Origin: Sinorhizobium meliloti 4H41
GTDB taxonomy: Bacteria > Pseudomonadota > Alphaproteobacteria > Rhizobiales > Rhizobiaceae
Length of the DNA: 64,000 bases
Reading direction: 5' to 3'
Assembly (NCBI RefSeq): GCF_000375585.1
Contig: NZ_AQWP01000001.1
Coordinates: forward strand, 124,001-188,000
Both the position numbers and the translations under genes were made by a program. The notes under the pieces are model-generated. The model was not told the origin of the DNA, made no database searches, and saw nothing but the letters and a program-made list of their open reading frames with translations. Shown here piece by piece: positions 1 to 9,609 of the stretch. Numbering within the stretch: the stretch's first letter is position 1; each line of letters begins with the position of its first letter.

Positions 1-1562
1 ACGGCCGCCATGTCGACGTGATCGAGATGGACGCCGCCTCGCATACCGGGATCGACGACATCCGTGAGATCATCGAGCAGGTACGCTATCGGCCGGTTTC
101 CGCGCGCTACAAGGTCTATATCATCGACGAAGTGCACATGCTCTCGACGCAGGCCTTCAATGGCTTGCTGAAGACGCTCGAGGAGCCGCCGGAGCATGTG
201 AAGTTCATTTTCGCGACGACCGAAATCCGCAAGGTTCCGATTACCGTCCTGTCGCGCTGCCAGCGCTTCGATCTCCGGCGCATCAGCGCTTCCGATCTGG
301 TCGGCCTCTTCTCCACCATTCTCGGCAAGGAGGGAGTGCCCTTCGATCCGGAGGCGCTGGCGATGGTGGCGCGGGCAGCGGAAGGCTCGGCGCGCGACGG
401 CCTGTCGCTGCTCGATCAGGCGATCGCCCATGGCGGCGGTTCGGTCGAGATCGAAACCGTGCGTTCGATGCTCGGCCTTGCCGACCGGGCGCGGATCGTC
501 GACCTGTTCGAGCATGTCATCAAGGGCGACGTCGCCGCTGCGCTTGGCGAGTTCGCTGCGCAATACGAAGCCGGCGCCAATCCGACCGTGGTTCTCACCG
601 ACCTTGCCGACTTCACCCACCTCGTGACAAGGCTGAAATATGTGCCGGACGCGGTCAACGACCAGTCGCTGAGCGAGATCGAGCGCACGCGCGGGGCCGA
701 ATTCGCCGGCAGCGTTGCCGTGACGACGCTGTCGCGCATCTGGCAGATGCTGCTCAAGGGCATTCCCGAGGCGGAGAGCTCGGCGCGCCCCGCAGGTGCT
801 GCCGAGATGGTGCTGATCAGGCTCGCCCATGCCGCCCATCTGCCTTCGCCCGAAGAGGCCGCGCGGCGGCTTCTCGATCTTTCGGGTGGCGAAGGCGGTG
901 GGCGCCCGGCCCCGAACGGCGGTGGTGGCGGCGGCGGTGCGCAGGCGCCTGCAGGCACGCCCGTCGAGGCTCGCGCCGTGGAGACGGCAGTTTCGCGTCC
1001 AAGCGGCAATGGCGCGACCATGCTGCGCGCCGTGCCGAGCTCCGCGCCCCAGCCGATCGGTATCGGCCGCATCGAAGAGCGCACGGTGGCGAGCGCCGCT
1101 CCTAAACCCGAACCGAAGGTTGCTGTCAGTTCCATCGGCGACATCGCCGATCTCTGCGCCAAGAACCGCGACATCAAGCTGAAGACGATGGTGCGCGGTT
1201 TCCTGAGGCTCGTGCATATCGAACCCGGCCGGCTCGACGTCAATCTGCCCGACGACGCACCGAAGACGCTGCTGAACGAACTCGCAGTCAAGCTCAAGGA
1301 ATGGACGGGTATCCACTGGGTCGTCAGCTACAGCCGGGAGCAGGGCGAACCGACGCTGGTCGAGGCCGAGCAGCGCGCGCAGGAGCAGCGCGTCAACGAT
1401 GCGCGCCAGGACCCGGACGTCGCTGCCATTCTTGCGCGCTTTCCAGGCGCCAGGATCACCGACGTGCGCATCCGCGCGGCAGTAGATGAGGTCGAGAGCC
1501 TCGCTCCGGCCGCGGCCGAATCCGAGGACGGCGACATCGTCCCGGGCGACGACATCGAGTAG
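1..1562 (+). CDS. dnaX: DNA polymerase III subunit gamma/tau, 5'-truncated by the window edge
   Basis: Clamp-loader ATPase that loads the beta clamp at the replication fork. The reading frame is open from base 3, so the N-terminal Walker A and zinc-binding part lie outside the window. Visible are the DExx motif in IDEVHMLS, the sensor-1 FATTE stretch and the Arg-finger motif LSRCQ. These are followed by the lid and collar domains, a Gly/Pro/Ala-rich linker near bases 895-965 and a tau-type C-terminal domain to the stop. ybaB follows 106 bp downstream, and the dnaX-ybaB-recR order is widely conserved in bacteria. I see no slippery run that would support a frameshifted gamma form in the visible part. 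Confidence 0.97.
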   Translation, partial: GRHVDVIEMDAASHTGIDDIREIIEQVRYRPVSARYKVYIIDEVHMLSTQAFNGLLKTLEEPPEHVKFIFATTEIRKVPITVLSRCQRFDLRRISASDLVGLFSTILGKEGVPFDPEALAMVARAAEGSARDGLSLLDQAIAHGGGSVEIETVRSMLGLADRARIVDLFEHVIKGDVAAALGEFAAQYEAGANPTVVLTDLADFTHLVTRLKYVPDAVNDQSLSEIERTRGAEFAGSVAVTTLSRIWQMLLKGIPEAESSARPAGAAEMVLIRLAHAAHLPSPEEAARRLLDLSGGEGGGRPAPNGGGGGGGAQAPAGTPVEARAVETAVSRPSGNGATMLRAVPSSAPQPIGIGRIEERTVASAAPKPEPKVAVSSIGDIADLCAKNRDIKLKTMVRGFLRLVHIEPGRLDVNLPDDAPKTLLNELAVKLKEWTGIHWVVSYSREQGEPTLVEAEQRAQEQRVNDARQDPDVAAILARFPGARITDVRIRAAVDEVESLAPAAAESEDGDIVPGDDIE

Positions 1563-1588
1563 CCGCGTCGCACAGGCGCGGCGCTTCA

Positions 1589-1650
1589 GAGTATTTCCAG
1601 GAAAAGCGTGTAACGGTTTTCGTCCGGAAGTGCGTAGGCCAAAGAATACC
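1589..1650. repeat. RIME-like palindromic module (family B)
   Basis: The dnaX-ybaB gap carries an imperfect palindrome: an arm reading TTTCCAGGAAA, the conserved TAACGGTTTT block, then CCGGAAGTGCG. It matches one half of the two-module elements near 31871 and 38120 and the copies near 39173 and 49175. It resembles the Rhizobium-specific intergenic mosaic elements (RIME); the family name is from memory. Confidence 0.6.
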
Positions 1651-1668
1651 AGAGAACAGGAGACGACG

Positions 1669-1992
1669 ATGCGCGACATCATGGGCATGATGGGCAAGGT
1701 CAAGGAAATGCAGGCCAAGATGGAGAAGATGCAGGCGGAGATCGCCGCGCTCGAAATCGACGGCACCTCCGGCGGCGGGCTCGTCACCGTCCGTCTCGAC
1801 GGCAAGGGCCACATGAAAAGCCTTAAGGTCGATCCCTCGCTCTTCAAGGAAGACGATGTCGAGATCCTCGAAGATCTGATCGTCGCGGCCCATAAGGATG
1901 CCAAGGACAAAGCCGAGGCGGTGCAGGCGGAAAAAACCCGCGAACTGACCGCCGGTCTGCCGATCCCCCCGGGCATGAAGCTGCCGTTCTGA
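1669..1992 (+). CDS. ybaB: YbaB/EbfC nucleoid-associated protein
   Basis: Small DNA-binding protein of the YbaB/EbfC family (107 aa, the usual size), thought to bind DNA as a dimer and linked to recombination through its neighbour recR. The N-terminus is a Met/Lys/Glu-rich helix starting [18 protein letters not shown], followed by the beta-sheet core and the typical end [12 protein letters not shown]. The start at 1669 is preceded by an AGGAG-type ribosome site. An upstream in-frame start would place non-conserved sequence and part of the intergenic repeat inside the protein. It sits between dnaX and recR, with a LysE gene interposed before recR. Confidence 0.95.
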   Translation: MRDIMGMMGKVKEMQAKMEKMQAEIAALEIDGTSGGGLVTVRLDGKGHMKSLKVDPSLFKEDDVEILEDLIVAAHKDAKDKAEAVQAEKTRELTAGLPIPPGMKLPF

Positions 1993-2068
1993 TCCTCGGC
2001 CCCGCAGAGGCTGGCGCCAGCCGAGATGCGTGCTATCTTGCGGACCGTTTTCCGGAGGAGGGAGTGAC

Positions 2069-2680
2069 ATGACCGTCGCAACGCTGCTCGTCTTTGCCGG
2101 GGCGCTGCTGATTGCCGCCGGGTCGCCGGGGCCGAGCATTGCCGCGCTCGTCGCCCGGGTGCTGTCCAAGGGCGCCCGCGACGTCTTGCCGTTCCTCGCG
2201 GCCATGTGGATCGGTGAGGCGATCTGGCTCTCCTTTGCGGTTGCCGGTCTCGCGGCGATCGCCGAGACGTTCCATTGGATGTTCGTCGCGATCAAATGGG
2301 CGGGCGTCGCCTATCTCCTCTTTCTCGCCTGGAAGATGTGGTCGGCCGAGCCGCAAACGCCCGGCGAAAGCCTGCCGGAGGCGCGATCTGCATCGAAGAT
2401 GTTCTTCGCCGGGCTGACGATCACGCTCGGCAATCCCAAGATCATGATGTTCTATGTGGCGCTGCTGCCCTCGATCATTGATCTCGGCTCCGTCACCCTC
2501 GTCGGCTGGGCCGAACTGGTCGCGACCATGTTCGTAGTCCTCGTCGCGATCGATGTCGCCTGGGTGCTTATGGCCGCAAAGGCGCGGCAGTTCCTCAAGA
2601 GCCGCCGGGCGGTAAGGATCGTGAGCCGTGCCAGCGCAGGCACGATGGCAGGCGCGGCGGTGGCCATCGCCACGCGCTGA
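2069..2680 (+). CDS. LysE/RhtB family amino-acid exporter
   Basis: Inner-membrane exporter of the LysE superfamily (203 aa), probably effluxing amino acids or related small metabolites; the substrate cannot be read from sequence. The N-terminus shows the family signature AAGSPGPSIAALVARVLSKG after the first membrane segment. The hydrophobic profile fits about six membrane segments, and the mid-protein block with TLGNPKIMMFYVALLPSII is typical of the family. A strong GGAGGAGGGAG site lies just before the ATG at 2069. It breaks the usual ybaB-recR adjacency, and codon use resembles its neighbours, so it looks long resident. Confidence 0.9.
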   Translation: MTVATLLVFAGALLIAAGSPGPSIAALVARVLSKGARDVLPFLAAMWIGEAIWLSFAVAGLAAIAETFHWMFVAIKWAGVAYLLFLAWKMWSAEPQTPGESLPEARSASKMFFAGLTITLGNPKIMMFYVALLPSIIDLGSVTLVGWAELVATMFVVLVAIDVAWVLMAAKARQFLKSRRAVRIVSRASAGTMAGAAVAIATR

Positions 2681-2731
2681 AGCGCTACGATTCCGATTGG
2701 CGGCGATAGACGGTTGGTCTAAAAGCCGGGC

Positions 2732-3337
2732 ATGGCAAAGCGAGTCACCGGCCCCGAAATCGAAAAGCTCATCCAGCTCCTGGCGAAGGTCCCGGGCCTC
2801 GGGCCTCGTTCCGCCCGCCGCGCGGCGCTGCATCTCGTCAAGAAGAAGGAACAGTTGCTCGGCCCCCTTGCCGAGGCCATGGGCGAGGCCCATCGCAAGG
2901 TCAAGATCTGCTCCTGCTGCGGCAATGTCGACACTATCGACCCCTGCACCGTCTGCACCGACGAACAGCGCGACCAGGCGGTGATCATCGTGGTCGAAGA
3001 CGTCGCCGATCTCTGGGCGCTGGAGCGCGCCGGCGCCATGAACGCCGCCTATCACGTGCTCGGCGGCACGCTGTCGCCGCTCGACGGCATCGGGCCGGAG
3101 GATCTGAACATCAGGGGCCTCATCGACCGCGTCGCCAAGGGCGACGTGCGCGAGCTGATCATCGCTGTCAACGCGACCGTCGAGGGCCAGACGACGGCGC
3201 ATTACATCACCGATCGACTCGAGGGCATGCCGGTGAGGATCACGCGCCTCGCCCATGGCGTGCCCGTCGGCGGCGAGCTCGACTATCTCGACGAGGGAAC
3301 GCTGGCCGCCGCGCTCCGGGCGAGAACGGTGATTTGA
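2732..3337 (+). CDS. recR: Recombination protein RecR
   Basis: Recombination mediator that works with RecF and RecO to load RecA on gapped DNA. The protein has 201 aa, the normal length. It shows the helix-hairpin-helix region [17 protein letters not shown] (residues 20-36), a four-cysteine zinc site (Cys60, Cys63, Cys72, Cys75), and a Toprim domain starting near residue 80 with the acidic [10 protein letters not shown] motif. The C-terminal block with [16 protein letters not shown] is also family-typical. It is the end of the dnaX-ybaB-(lysE)-recR cluster, and the next gene starts 38 bp downstream on the same strand. Confidence 0.97.
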   Translation: MAKRVTGPEIEKLIQLLAKVPGLGPRSARRAALHLVKKKEQLLGPLAEAMGEAHRKVKICSCCGNVDTIDPCTVCTDEQRDQAVIIVVEDVADLWALERAGAMNAAYHVLGGTLSPLDGIGPEDLNIRGLIDRVAKGDVRELIIAVNATVEGQTTAHYITDRLEGMPVRITRLAHGVPVGGELDYLDEGTLAAALRARTVI

Positions 3338-3374
3338 GCACTCGCCTCCGCAGCTTCAGTTTCAAGGAAAAGAA

Positions 3375-4613
3375 ATGCTGAGATTCCTTTCCATTCTGCT
3401 CCTGACCTGCCTGTCTTTCGCTACCTTCTCCTTCGCCGCTTCCAAGGCCGACGTCGAAGCGCAGTTCCGGCAGTGGCTTCGAAACGATCTCTGGCCGGAG
3501 GCGCAGAAGGCCGGCGTATCGAATGCGGCCTTCGAAGCAGCCTTCGAGGGCGTCCGGCTCGACTGGGACCTGCCCGACCTCGCGCCGCCCGGCTTTCCCA
3601 AACCGAAGCAGCGCAAGCAGAGCCAGGCCGAATTTTCCTCTCCCGGATCCTATTTCTCGGAAAAGCGCCTGCAGGGTCTTGCCGCGACGGGCCGCAGCCT
3701 CGCCTCCGCCCACGCCTCGACCTTGAAGCGGATCGAGAGGACCTATGGTGTTCCCGGTCCGATCGTCCTTGCCATATGGGGCAAGGAATCCGGCTTCGGC
3801 CGGGCGAAGATCCCGCATCCGATCATGGATGTGCTGGCGACCAAGGCTTTCATGTCGACGCGGCCCGAGCTCTTCCGGCGCGAACTGATCGCGGCGTTGC
3901 ATATTCTCGACAGCGGTGACGTCAAGGAGGCGCAGATGCGCGGCTCCTGGGCAGGTGCCATGGGCCAGCCGCAGTTCCTGCCTTCGAGCTTTCTGAAATA
4001 TGCCGTCGATTTCGACGGGGACGGACGCCGCGACATCTGGAATTCCGTGCCGGACAGCCTCGCCTCGATTGCCAATTATCTGGCGCAGAAGGGTTGGCAG
4101 AGCGGGCGCGACTGGGGCTTCGAGGTCGCGATCCCCTCGGGCGTCTCCTGCGCCCAGGAAGGCCCTGACCTTGCCCGCCCGATCGCCGAATGGGCCGGCA
4201 TGGGGATCGGCCGCATTTCCGGCAAGGCCTTCCCGGCGGCAGAACGTGCCGCGGCAGGCATGATGCTCGTCCCGGCGGGGACCCATGGACCGCAATTCAT
4301 CGTCACGCCGAATTTCTACGTGATCAAGGAATACAATAATTCCGATCTCTACGCGCTGTACATCGGCAATCTGGCCGATCGCATCGCTTCCGGCGGCGGT
4401 GCCTTCCGCGGCAGATGGGGCGATGTCGGCGGCATGTTGCGATCCGATGTGCTCGCGATGCAGAAGGCGCTGGTCGCGAAAGGCTACGACGTCGGCAAGG
4501 CCGACGGGCTGCCGGGCTACAAGACGCGCCGCTCGCTCGGCGACTGGCAGGCGAAGAGCGGCCTCGAGCCGACATGCTTTCCCGATGTTTCGCTGAAAGC
4601 AAAGCTTCGGTGA
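3375..4613 (+). CDS. Lytic murein transglycosylase, MltB-type (SLT_2) with peptidoglycan-binding tail
   Basis: Periplasmic enzyme that cleaves glycan strands of peptidoglycan to 1,6-anhydro products. The 412-aa protein begins with a signal peptide (MLRFLSILLLTCLSFATFSF, cleavage near the AASK site) without a lipobox Cys, so it is probably soluble rather than a lipoprotein. The catalytic Glu is in WGKESGFG (Glu138), and GAMGQPQFLPSSF is the usual SLT_2 substrate-groove motif. Residues from about 350 on form a PG_binding_1 domain (MQKALVAKGYDVGKADG). It is probably co-transcribed with recR, although the functional link is not obvious. Confidence 0.92.
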   Translation: MLRFLSILLLTCLSFATFSFAASKADVEAQFRQWLRNDLWPEAQKAGVSNAAFEAAFEGVRLDWDLPDLAPPGFPKPKQRKQSQAEFSSPGSYFSEKRLQGLAATGRSLASAHASTLKRIERTYGVPGPIVLAIWGKESGFGRAKIPHPIMDVLATKAFMSTRPELFRRELIAALHILDSGDVKEAQMRGSWAGAMGQPQFLPSSFLKYAVDFDGDGRRDIWNSVPDSLASIANYLAQKGWQSGRDWGFEVAIPSGVSCAQEGPDLARPIAEWAGMGIGRISGKAFPAAERAAAGMMLVPAGTHGPQFIVTPNFYVIKEYNNSDLYALYIGNLADRIASGGGAFRGRWGDVGGMLRSDVLAMQKALVAKGYDVGKADGLPGYKTRRSLGDWQAKSGLEPTCFPDVSLKAKLR

Positions 4614-4644
4614 GTGACGTGGGGGATGGGCGGCTCCGCCCTCC

Positions 4645-6300
4645 TCAATGCATCTCGACGGATCGCTTGTAGCGCTCGTAGTGATCGGGAACGATCGTCT
4701 GGCGCTCGATCATGCGATGGACACGCGGCGGGTTCGGGCCGCGATGGAACGCGGTCAGCTTGTCGCCGACGGCGGCGTCGGCCTGGGTGCGCCGCTGATT
4801 GTGACGGACATATTCGACCCATGTCGGCACATGATAGGTCTCGGTCCAGGTGGTCGGGTTTTCGAGGTCGCGCATCAGCGCCCAGTGGCCGGCTCCGTCG
4901 CGGATGCGGATACGCCTCCGCTCCGCCATCGTTTTCAGGAACTCGGGGATGTCCTCATCGGCGATTTCGTAGTCGATCATGACGACGATGGGGCCGCTGC
5001 GCGGCTTCAGGTCGAGCTCGAGCAGCGGCTCGTTGAAGCGGTTGAGCGGGTCGAGATTGAGCGACTTGAACTCCGGCAGGGCGAAGCGCAGTCCGATTGC
5101 CGCTCCCGCGAGCATCAGCAGACAGGAGCCGATGAGTGCGTTGGCCGCGCCGTATTGTTCGGCAGTGACGCCCCAGAGCCAGCTGCCGCCGGCAATCCCG
5201 CCGAAGGTCATGGTCTGGTAGAGCGAAAGCGCCCGGCCGACGACCCAGCGCGGCGTGGAGAGCTGCACCGTCGTGTTGAAGAGCGACAGCGCCAGCACCC
5301 AGCAGGCACCGGACACGGCGAGCACGAGGCAGGTCAGCCAGGCCTGCGAGCTGATGGCCGTGACCAGGGCGCTGAAGGCGAAGCCGGCGAAGGCATAGCG
5401 CACGATCGCCTCGCTGGTGAGGAATTCCCTCAGCCTTGCACTCAGGAGCGCGCCGCCGATCGCGCCGACGCCGAAGGCGCCCAGCATGACGCCGTAGGTG
5501 AGCGGGCCGCCGCCGACGAGGTCGCGTGCCACCAGCGGCAGCAGTGCAAGTATGGCGCTCGCCGAAAGGCCGAAGGCGAAGCCGCGCACGAGCACCTTGC
5601 CGATATTGGGCGACATCGCCACGTAGCGCAGCCCCGCAGAAACCGCGCGTCCGAGCGTCTCGCGCGGCAGCCGGTTTTCGGGAGCGACCGGTTTCCATCG
5701 GGCGAGCGCGAAGAGAATCGCGAAATAGCTGAGCGTGTTGGCGGCAAAGGCAGCCGCCGCACCCGCGGCCGCCACGATGGCGCCGCCGATCGCCGGACCG
5801 ACGCTGCGGGTAAGATTGAATCCCATGCTGTTCAGCGCGACTGCAGCCGGCAGGTCGTCGCGCGGAACCATGTCGCCGACCGAGGCTTGCCAGGACGGGT
5901 TGTTGAGAGCCGTGCCGCAGCCGAGAAGAAAGGTGAAGATGAGCAGTAGCCACGGCGTAACGATACCGTAATAGGCGCAGACGGTGAGCAGCGCCGAGAC
6001 GGCGAGCATGAAGCTCTGCGCGACGAGCATGATCCGCCGCCGGTCGAAATTGTCGGCAAGTGCGCCGGAAACCAGCGAGAAGAGCATGATCGGAAGCGAG
6101 GTCGAGGCCTGCACCAGCGCCACCATGTTCACCGATTGCGAAATGGACGTCATGAGCCAGGCCGCACCCACGGCCTGGATCAGCCCGCCGAAATTGGAGG
6201 CAAGGCTCGCGATCCAGATGGTGCGGAAGATGTCGTGCCTGAAGGGCGCCAACGGCGATATGCGGTTCGTCACCTCTGATCTCTTTCGGTTGCTCGTCAT
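4645..6300 (-). CDS. MFS exporter of the MFS_3/EntS type with a C-terminal soluble domain
   Basis: Major facilitator superfamily permease (551 aa), closest in layout to the EntS-like transmembrane secretion effector family (MFS_3). About 12 membrane segments fill residues 25-410, with the MFS loop motif ADNFDRRRIML. Roughly 120 further residues follow (from about SGPIVVMIDYEIADED), a cytosolic alpha/beta domain rich in His/Trp/Arg that recalls antibiotic-biosynthesis-monooxygenase folds and is seen in other members. The substrate is unknown; siderophore or drug export is only an inference. It is convergent with the transglycosylase gene and divergent from the rimP operon. The ATG at 6300 has a weak ribosome site, and an in-frame GTG 27 bases downstream is an alternative. 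Confidence 0.85.
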   Translation of the reverse strand: MTSNRKRSEVTNRISPLAPFRHDIFRTIWIASLASNFGGLIQAVGAAWLMTSISQSVNMVALVQASTSLPIMLFSLVSGALADNFDRRRIMLVAQSFMLAVSALLTVCAYYGIVTPWLLLIFTFLLGCGTALNNPSWQASVGDMVPRDDLPAAVALNSMGFNLTRSVGPAIGGAIVAAAGAAAAFAANTLSYFAILFALARWKPVAPENRLPRETLGRAVSAGLRYVAMSPNIGKVLVRGFAFGLSASAILALLPLVARDLVGGGPLTYGVMLGAFGVGAIGGALLSARLREFLTSEAIVRYAFAGFAFSALVTAISSQAWLTCLVLAVSGACWVLALSLFNTTVQLSTPRWVVGRALSLYQTMTFGGIAGGSWLWGVTAEQYGAANALIGSCLLMLAGAAIGLRFALPEFKSLNLDPLNRFNEPLLELDLKPRSGPIVVMIDYEIADEDIPEFLKTMAERRRIRIRDGAGHWALMRDLENPTTWTETYHVPTWVEYVRHNQRRTQADAAVGDKLTAFHRGPNPPRVHRMIERQTIVPDHYERYKRSVEMH

Positions 6301-6394
6301 GTGGATTGCTTCGTTATAAACCTCGCAACGCGATGCGCCAGACGCTGAAACTTGCGTTCGGGCCGAAAGGTCCGACCCGGCGCCTGCGCGACCC

Positions 6395-6423
6395 TTGCAA
6401 TTTACGGCAATGAAGCGTATATG
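6395..6423 (+). promoter_or_regulatory. Probable sigma-70-type promoter of the rimP-nusA-infB operon
   Basis: TTGCAA at 6395-6400 and TATATG at 6418-6423 are separated by 17 bases, a good match to the housekeeping consensus. It lies 90 bp upstream of rimP and before a terminator-like hairpin. Confidence 0.5.
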
Positions 6424-6450
6424 AGCCTCAAATTCTTGATCGGTTAGATG

Positions 6451-6485
6451 AAGAGTGGGGCCGTGAGGACCCGCTCTTTTTTATT
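6451..6485 (+). terminator. Leader hairpin with T-run upstream of rimP (terminator or attenuator)
   Basis: GAGTGGG (from 6453) pairs with CCCGCTC (6470-6476), including one G-T pair, and is followed at once by TTTTTTATT. It lies between the predicted promoter and the rimP start, so it could act as an attenuator for the rimP-nusA-infB operon rather than only ending an upstream transcript. Confidence 0.55.
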
Positions 6486-6511
6486 AGCCGGTCCGACGAG
6501 GAGAGGATCGT

Positions 6512-7129
6512 TTGTCCGATACGACAACGGCTGAAAATACGAATGAACCCCGGCTGATTACCGAAACCGGCCTCGACCGGCGTGTTGCCGACATCATCGA
6601 GCCGGTGCTCGTGGATATGGGTTTCCGCCTGGTGCGCGTGCGTATGTCCGGTCAGAACGGCCTGACGCTGCAGGTCATGACCGAACGCAACGACGGCACC
6701 ATGACCGTCGAGGATTGCGAGGAGGTCTCCAAAGCGATCTCGCCGGTTCTCGATGTGGAAGATCCGATCGACAAGGCGTATCATCTCGAAGTGTCGTCCC
6801 CGGGGATCGATCGCCCCATGGTGCGCAGGTCCGACTTCATCCGCTGGCAGGGCCATCTGGTGAAGTGCGAGACGTCGGTCATGGTCGACGGGCGCAAGCG
6901 CTTTCGCGGCAAGATCGTTTCGGTGGACGAGGATGGCTTCCGGCTCGAGCGCGACCAGCCCGCCTATGGCGAAGAGGCGGCAGTCTCGATCCCGTTCACG
7001 GCGCTTTCGGAGGCGCGACTGATCCTGACGGACGAGCTCATCCGCGACGCGCTGACGGCCGACAAGAAAGCCAAGGCCGCGCGCGCCGCCAACGAAAACT
7101 TCGAAGACGAAGACACAGACAACGAATAA
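6512..7129 (+). CDS. rimP: Ribosome maturation factor RimP
   Basis: 30S subunit assembly factor (205 aa), first gene of the rimP-nusA-ylxR-infB cluster. The N-terminal domain holds [20 protein letters not shown], and the middle [16 protein letters not shown] block is the RimP signature. The C-terminal SH3-like domain ends in a charged Lys/Glu/Asp tail. The start codon is TTG at 6512, preceded by GAGGAGAGG at good spacing; there is no ATG before the conserved region. nusA begins 45 bp after the stop, so the two are almost surely co-transcribed. Confidence 0.96.
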   Translation: MSDTTTAENTNEPRLITETGLDRRVADIIEPVLVDMGFRLVRVRMSGQNGLTLQVMTERNDGTMTVEDCEEVSKAISPVLDVEDPIDKAYHLEVSSPGIDRPMVRRSDFIRWQGHLVKCETSVMVDGRKRFRGKIVSVDEDGFRLERDQPAYGEEAAVSIPFTALSEARLILTDELIRDALTADKKAKAARAANENFEDEDTDNE

Positions 7130-7174
7130 GGCTGGGTGCGCTTTCGATGCGCCTGCAACAGACGGAGACAAGAC

Positions 7175-8806
7175 ATGGCAGTCAGTGCTAACCGGCTCGA
7201 ACTTCTGCAGATCGCAGATGCTGTGGCACGCGAAAAGGTCATCGACCGTGAGATCGTTCTGGCCGCGATGGCGGACGCGATCCAGAAGGCGGCTCGTTCG
7301 CGCTACGGTTCGGAATCCAACATCCGCGCCGACATCAATCCGAAGACCGGTGAAATCCGTCTCCAGCGTCTCCTGGAAGTGGTCGAAAAGGCCGAGGACT
7401 ATTCGACCCAGATCCCGATCGAGCTCGCCCGCGACCGCAATCCCGATGCAAAGCTCGGCGATTTCATCGCCGATCCGCTGCCGCCCATGGACTTCGGCCG
7501 CATCGCCGCCCAGTCCGCCAAGCAGGTGATCGTGCAGAAGGTGCGCGAAGCCGAGCGCGATCGTCAGTACGAAGAGTTCAAGGATCGTGTCGGCGAGATC
7601 GTCAACGGCACCGTCAAGCGCGTCGAATACGGCAACGTCATCGTCGATCTCGGCCGTGGCGAGGGCATCATCCGCCGCGACGAGATGATCCCGCGTGAGA
7701 ACATGCGCTATGGCGACCGCGTCCGCGCCTTCGTCTACGACGTCCGCCGCGAGCAGCGCGGACCGCAGATCTTCCTGTCGCGCACGCATCCGCAGTTCAT
7801 GGTGAAGCTCTTCACCATGGAGGTGCCGGAAATCTATGACGGTATCATCCACATCAAGTCGGTCGCCCGCGACCCGGGCTCCCGCGCCAAGATCGCCGTC
7901 GTCTCCAACGATTCGTCGATCGATCCGGTCGGCGCCTGCGTCGGTATGCGCGGCTCGCGCGTGCAGGCCGTGGTCGGCGAGCTTCAGGGCGAGAAGATCG
8001 ATATCATTCCCTGGTCGCCGGATCCGGCTTCCTTCATCGTCAATGCGCTGCAGCCGGCGGAAGTGGCCAAGGTGGTTCTCGACGAGGACGCGGAACGCAT
8101 CGAGGTCGTGGTTCCGGACGAGCAGCTTTCGCTCGCGATCGGCCGCCGCGGCCAGAACGTGCGCCTTGCCTCGCAGCTGACCGGCTGGGACATCGATATC
8201 CTCACCGAGCAGGAGGAAAGCGAGCGTCGCCAGAAGGAATTCAACGAGCGCACGCAGCTCTTCATGGATGCGCTGGACGTCGACGAGATGGTCGGTCAGG
8301 TGCTCGCCTCCGAGGGCTTCGCCCAGGTCGAAGAGCTCGCCTATGTCGAACTCGACGAAATCTCCTCCATCGAGGGCTTCGACGAGGATACGGCAAACGA
8401 GCTCCAGACCCGCGCCCGCGAATATCTCGAAAAGATCGAGGCGGAAATGGATGCCAAGCGCAAGGAGCTCGGCGTTTCCGACGAGCTGCGGACGATCGAT
8501 GGCCTCAACAGCCAGATGCTGGTCGCTCTCGGCGAGGAAGGCATCAAGACGATCGAGGACTTTGCCGGCTGCGCCGCCGACGACCTCGTGGGCTGGACCG
8601 AGCGCAAGGATGGCGAGACCAAGCGTTTCGAGGGCATCTTCTCGAAGTTCGAAGTCACCCGGGAAGAGGCCGAAACGATGATCGTGCAGGCTCGTCTGGC
8701 CGCCGGCTGGATCACCGAAGAGGATCTGGTCAAGCAGCAGGAGGAGGAGGAGCAGGAGCAGGATGAGACGATCGAGGTCGCCGAAGGCGCGGATCAGGAC
8801 GCCTGA
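7175..8806 (+). CDS. nusA: Transcription termination/antitermination factor NusA
   Basis: RNA-polymerase-binding factor controlling pausing, termination and antitermination. The protein has 543 aa. The order is an N-terminal RNAP-binding domain, an S1 domain ([21 protein letters not shown]), then KH domains with [19 protein letters not shown] and [16 protein letters not shown]. Two C-terminal helix-hairpin-helix-like acidic repeats and a very acidic tail follow, as usual in proteobacteria. The ATG at 7175 starts [18 protein letters not shown], the conserved NusA beginning; upstream in-frame codons give an Arg/Cys-rich sequence not seen in the family. The next gene starts 5 bp after the stop. 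Confidence 0.97.
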   Translation: MAVSANRLELLQIADAVAREKVIDREIVLAAMADAIQKAARSRYGSESNIRADINPKTGEIRLQRLLEVVEKAEDYSTQIPIELARDRNPDAKLGDFIADPLPPMDFGRIAAQSAKQVIVQKVREAERDRQYEEFKDRVGEIVNGTVKRVEYGNVIVDLGRGEGIIRRDEMIPRENMRYGDRVRAFVYDVRREQRGPQIFLSRTHPQFMVKLFTMEVPEIYDGIIHIKSVARDPGSRAKIAVVSNDSSIDPVGACVGMRGSRVQAVVGELQGEKIDIIPWSPDPASFIVNALQPAEVAKVVLDEDAERIEVVVPDEQLSLAIGRRGQNVRLASQLTGWDIDILTEQEESERRQKEFNERTQLFMDALDVDEMVGQVLASEGFAQVEELAYVELDEISSIEGFDEDTANELQTRAREYLEKIEAEMDAKRKELGVSDELRTIDGLNSQMLVALGEEGIKTIEDFAGCAADDLVGWTERKDGETKRFEGIFSKFEVTREEAETMIVQARLAAGWITEEDLVKQQEEEEQEQDETIEVAEGADQDA

Positions 8807-8811
8807 TCGCG

Positions 8812-9504
8812 ATGATCGTCGAGATCGATGCCGACAGCCTGCCTGCGGACAAGGGTCCGAAGGACCGGAACGGCAACAACCGGACCTGTATCGTCACGCG
8901 TGAGAGCGGCTCTCCTGAAGAGTTGATCCGCTTTGTCGCCGGCCCCGACGGCGTCGTCGTTGCGGATCTGAAGCGGCAGCTCCCGGGGCGCGGATGTTGG
9001 GTCAAGTCCGAGCGGCAGCTCGTGGAAAAAGCGGTGGCGAAGAAGCTCTTCGCCCGCGCTCTTCGCGCCGAAGTGAAGGCGAATGCCGGGCTCGCCGACG
9101 AGGTCGAGAGACTTCTCGCCGAGCAGCTCGCGGGCATGATGCACATGGCGCGCAAGGCGGGCCAGTTCATCTCCGGCGCGACGAAGACGGAGCAGGCGGT
9201 GCGCGGCCTTGCCGCGCTGGCCGTCTTTCATGCGATCGATGCGGCCGCGGATGGCGTCCGCAAGATCGATCAGGCCCGCAAGGCGATGAGCTTCGTCAGC
9301 GAGGACGAAACGGAAATACCCGCTTTCCGCCCCTTCACGGGGGCGGAAATGGAGGGACTTTTGGGAAGTAATGCCTTTATCCATGCCGCAGCGCTTGCAG
9401 GGCAGGCAGGTGAAGGTGTAGTGAAGCGCGCAATCATGCTCGAAAAGTACCGAGGATCCGTCCCGGTCCGGGCCGAAGGCGGCGCTGGCAAGCCACAGCA
9501 ATGA
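8812..9504 (+). CDS. YlxR (DUF448)-L7Ae fusion RNA-binding protein
   Basis: Two domains are joined in 230 aa. Residues about 20-95 are a YlxR/DUF448 domain with the marker RTCIVTRESGS...LIRFV and the basic GRGCWVKSERQLVEKAV segment. Residues about 105-190 are an L7Ae-like RNA-binding domain (HMARKAGQFISGATKTEQAV). In Firmicutes these are two neighbouring genes, ylxR and ylxQ, at the same place between nusA and infB. The fused form is common in alphaproteobacteria. The role is inferred to be RNA binding linked to translation or transcription; the exact function is unsettled. It is tightly coupled to nusA. Confidence 0.92.
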   Translation: MIVEIDADSLPADKGPKDRNGNNRTCIVTRESGSPEELIRFVAGPDGVVVADLKRQLPGRGCWVKSERQLVEKAVAKKLFARALRAEVKANAGLADEVERLLAEQLAGMMHMARKAGQFISGATKTEQAVRGLAALAVFHAIDAAADGVRKIDQARKAMSFVSEDETEIPAFRPFTGAEMEGLLGSNAFIHAAALAGQAGEGVVKRAIMLEKYRGSVPVRAEGGAGKPQQ

Positions 9505-9609
9505 AGCGCGTCACCGGCAGAGACCGGCATAGCGAGCATTGTTTGAGACAATTTGGAAGACAGGGTCAGGGGTTTCGTATCCGGCCCTGATCGCTAGGAA
9601 CGGAACGGA

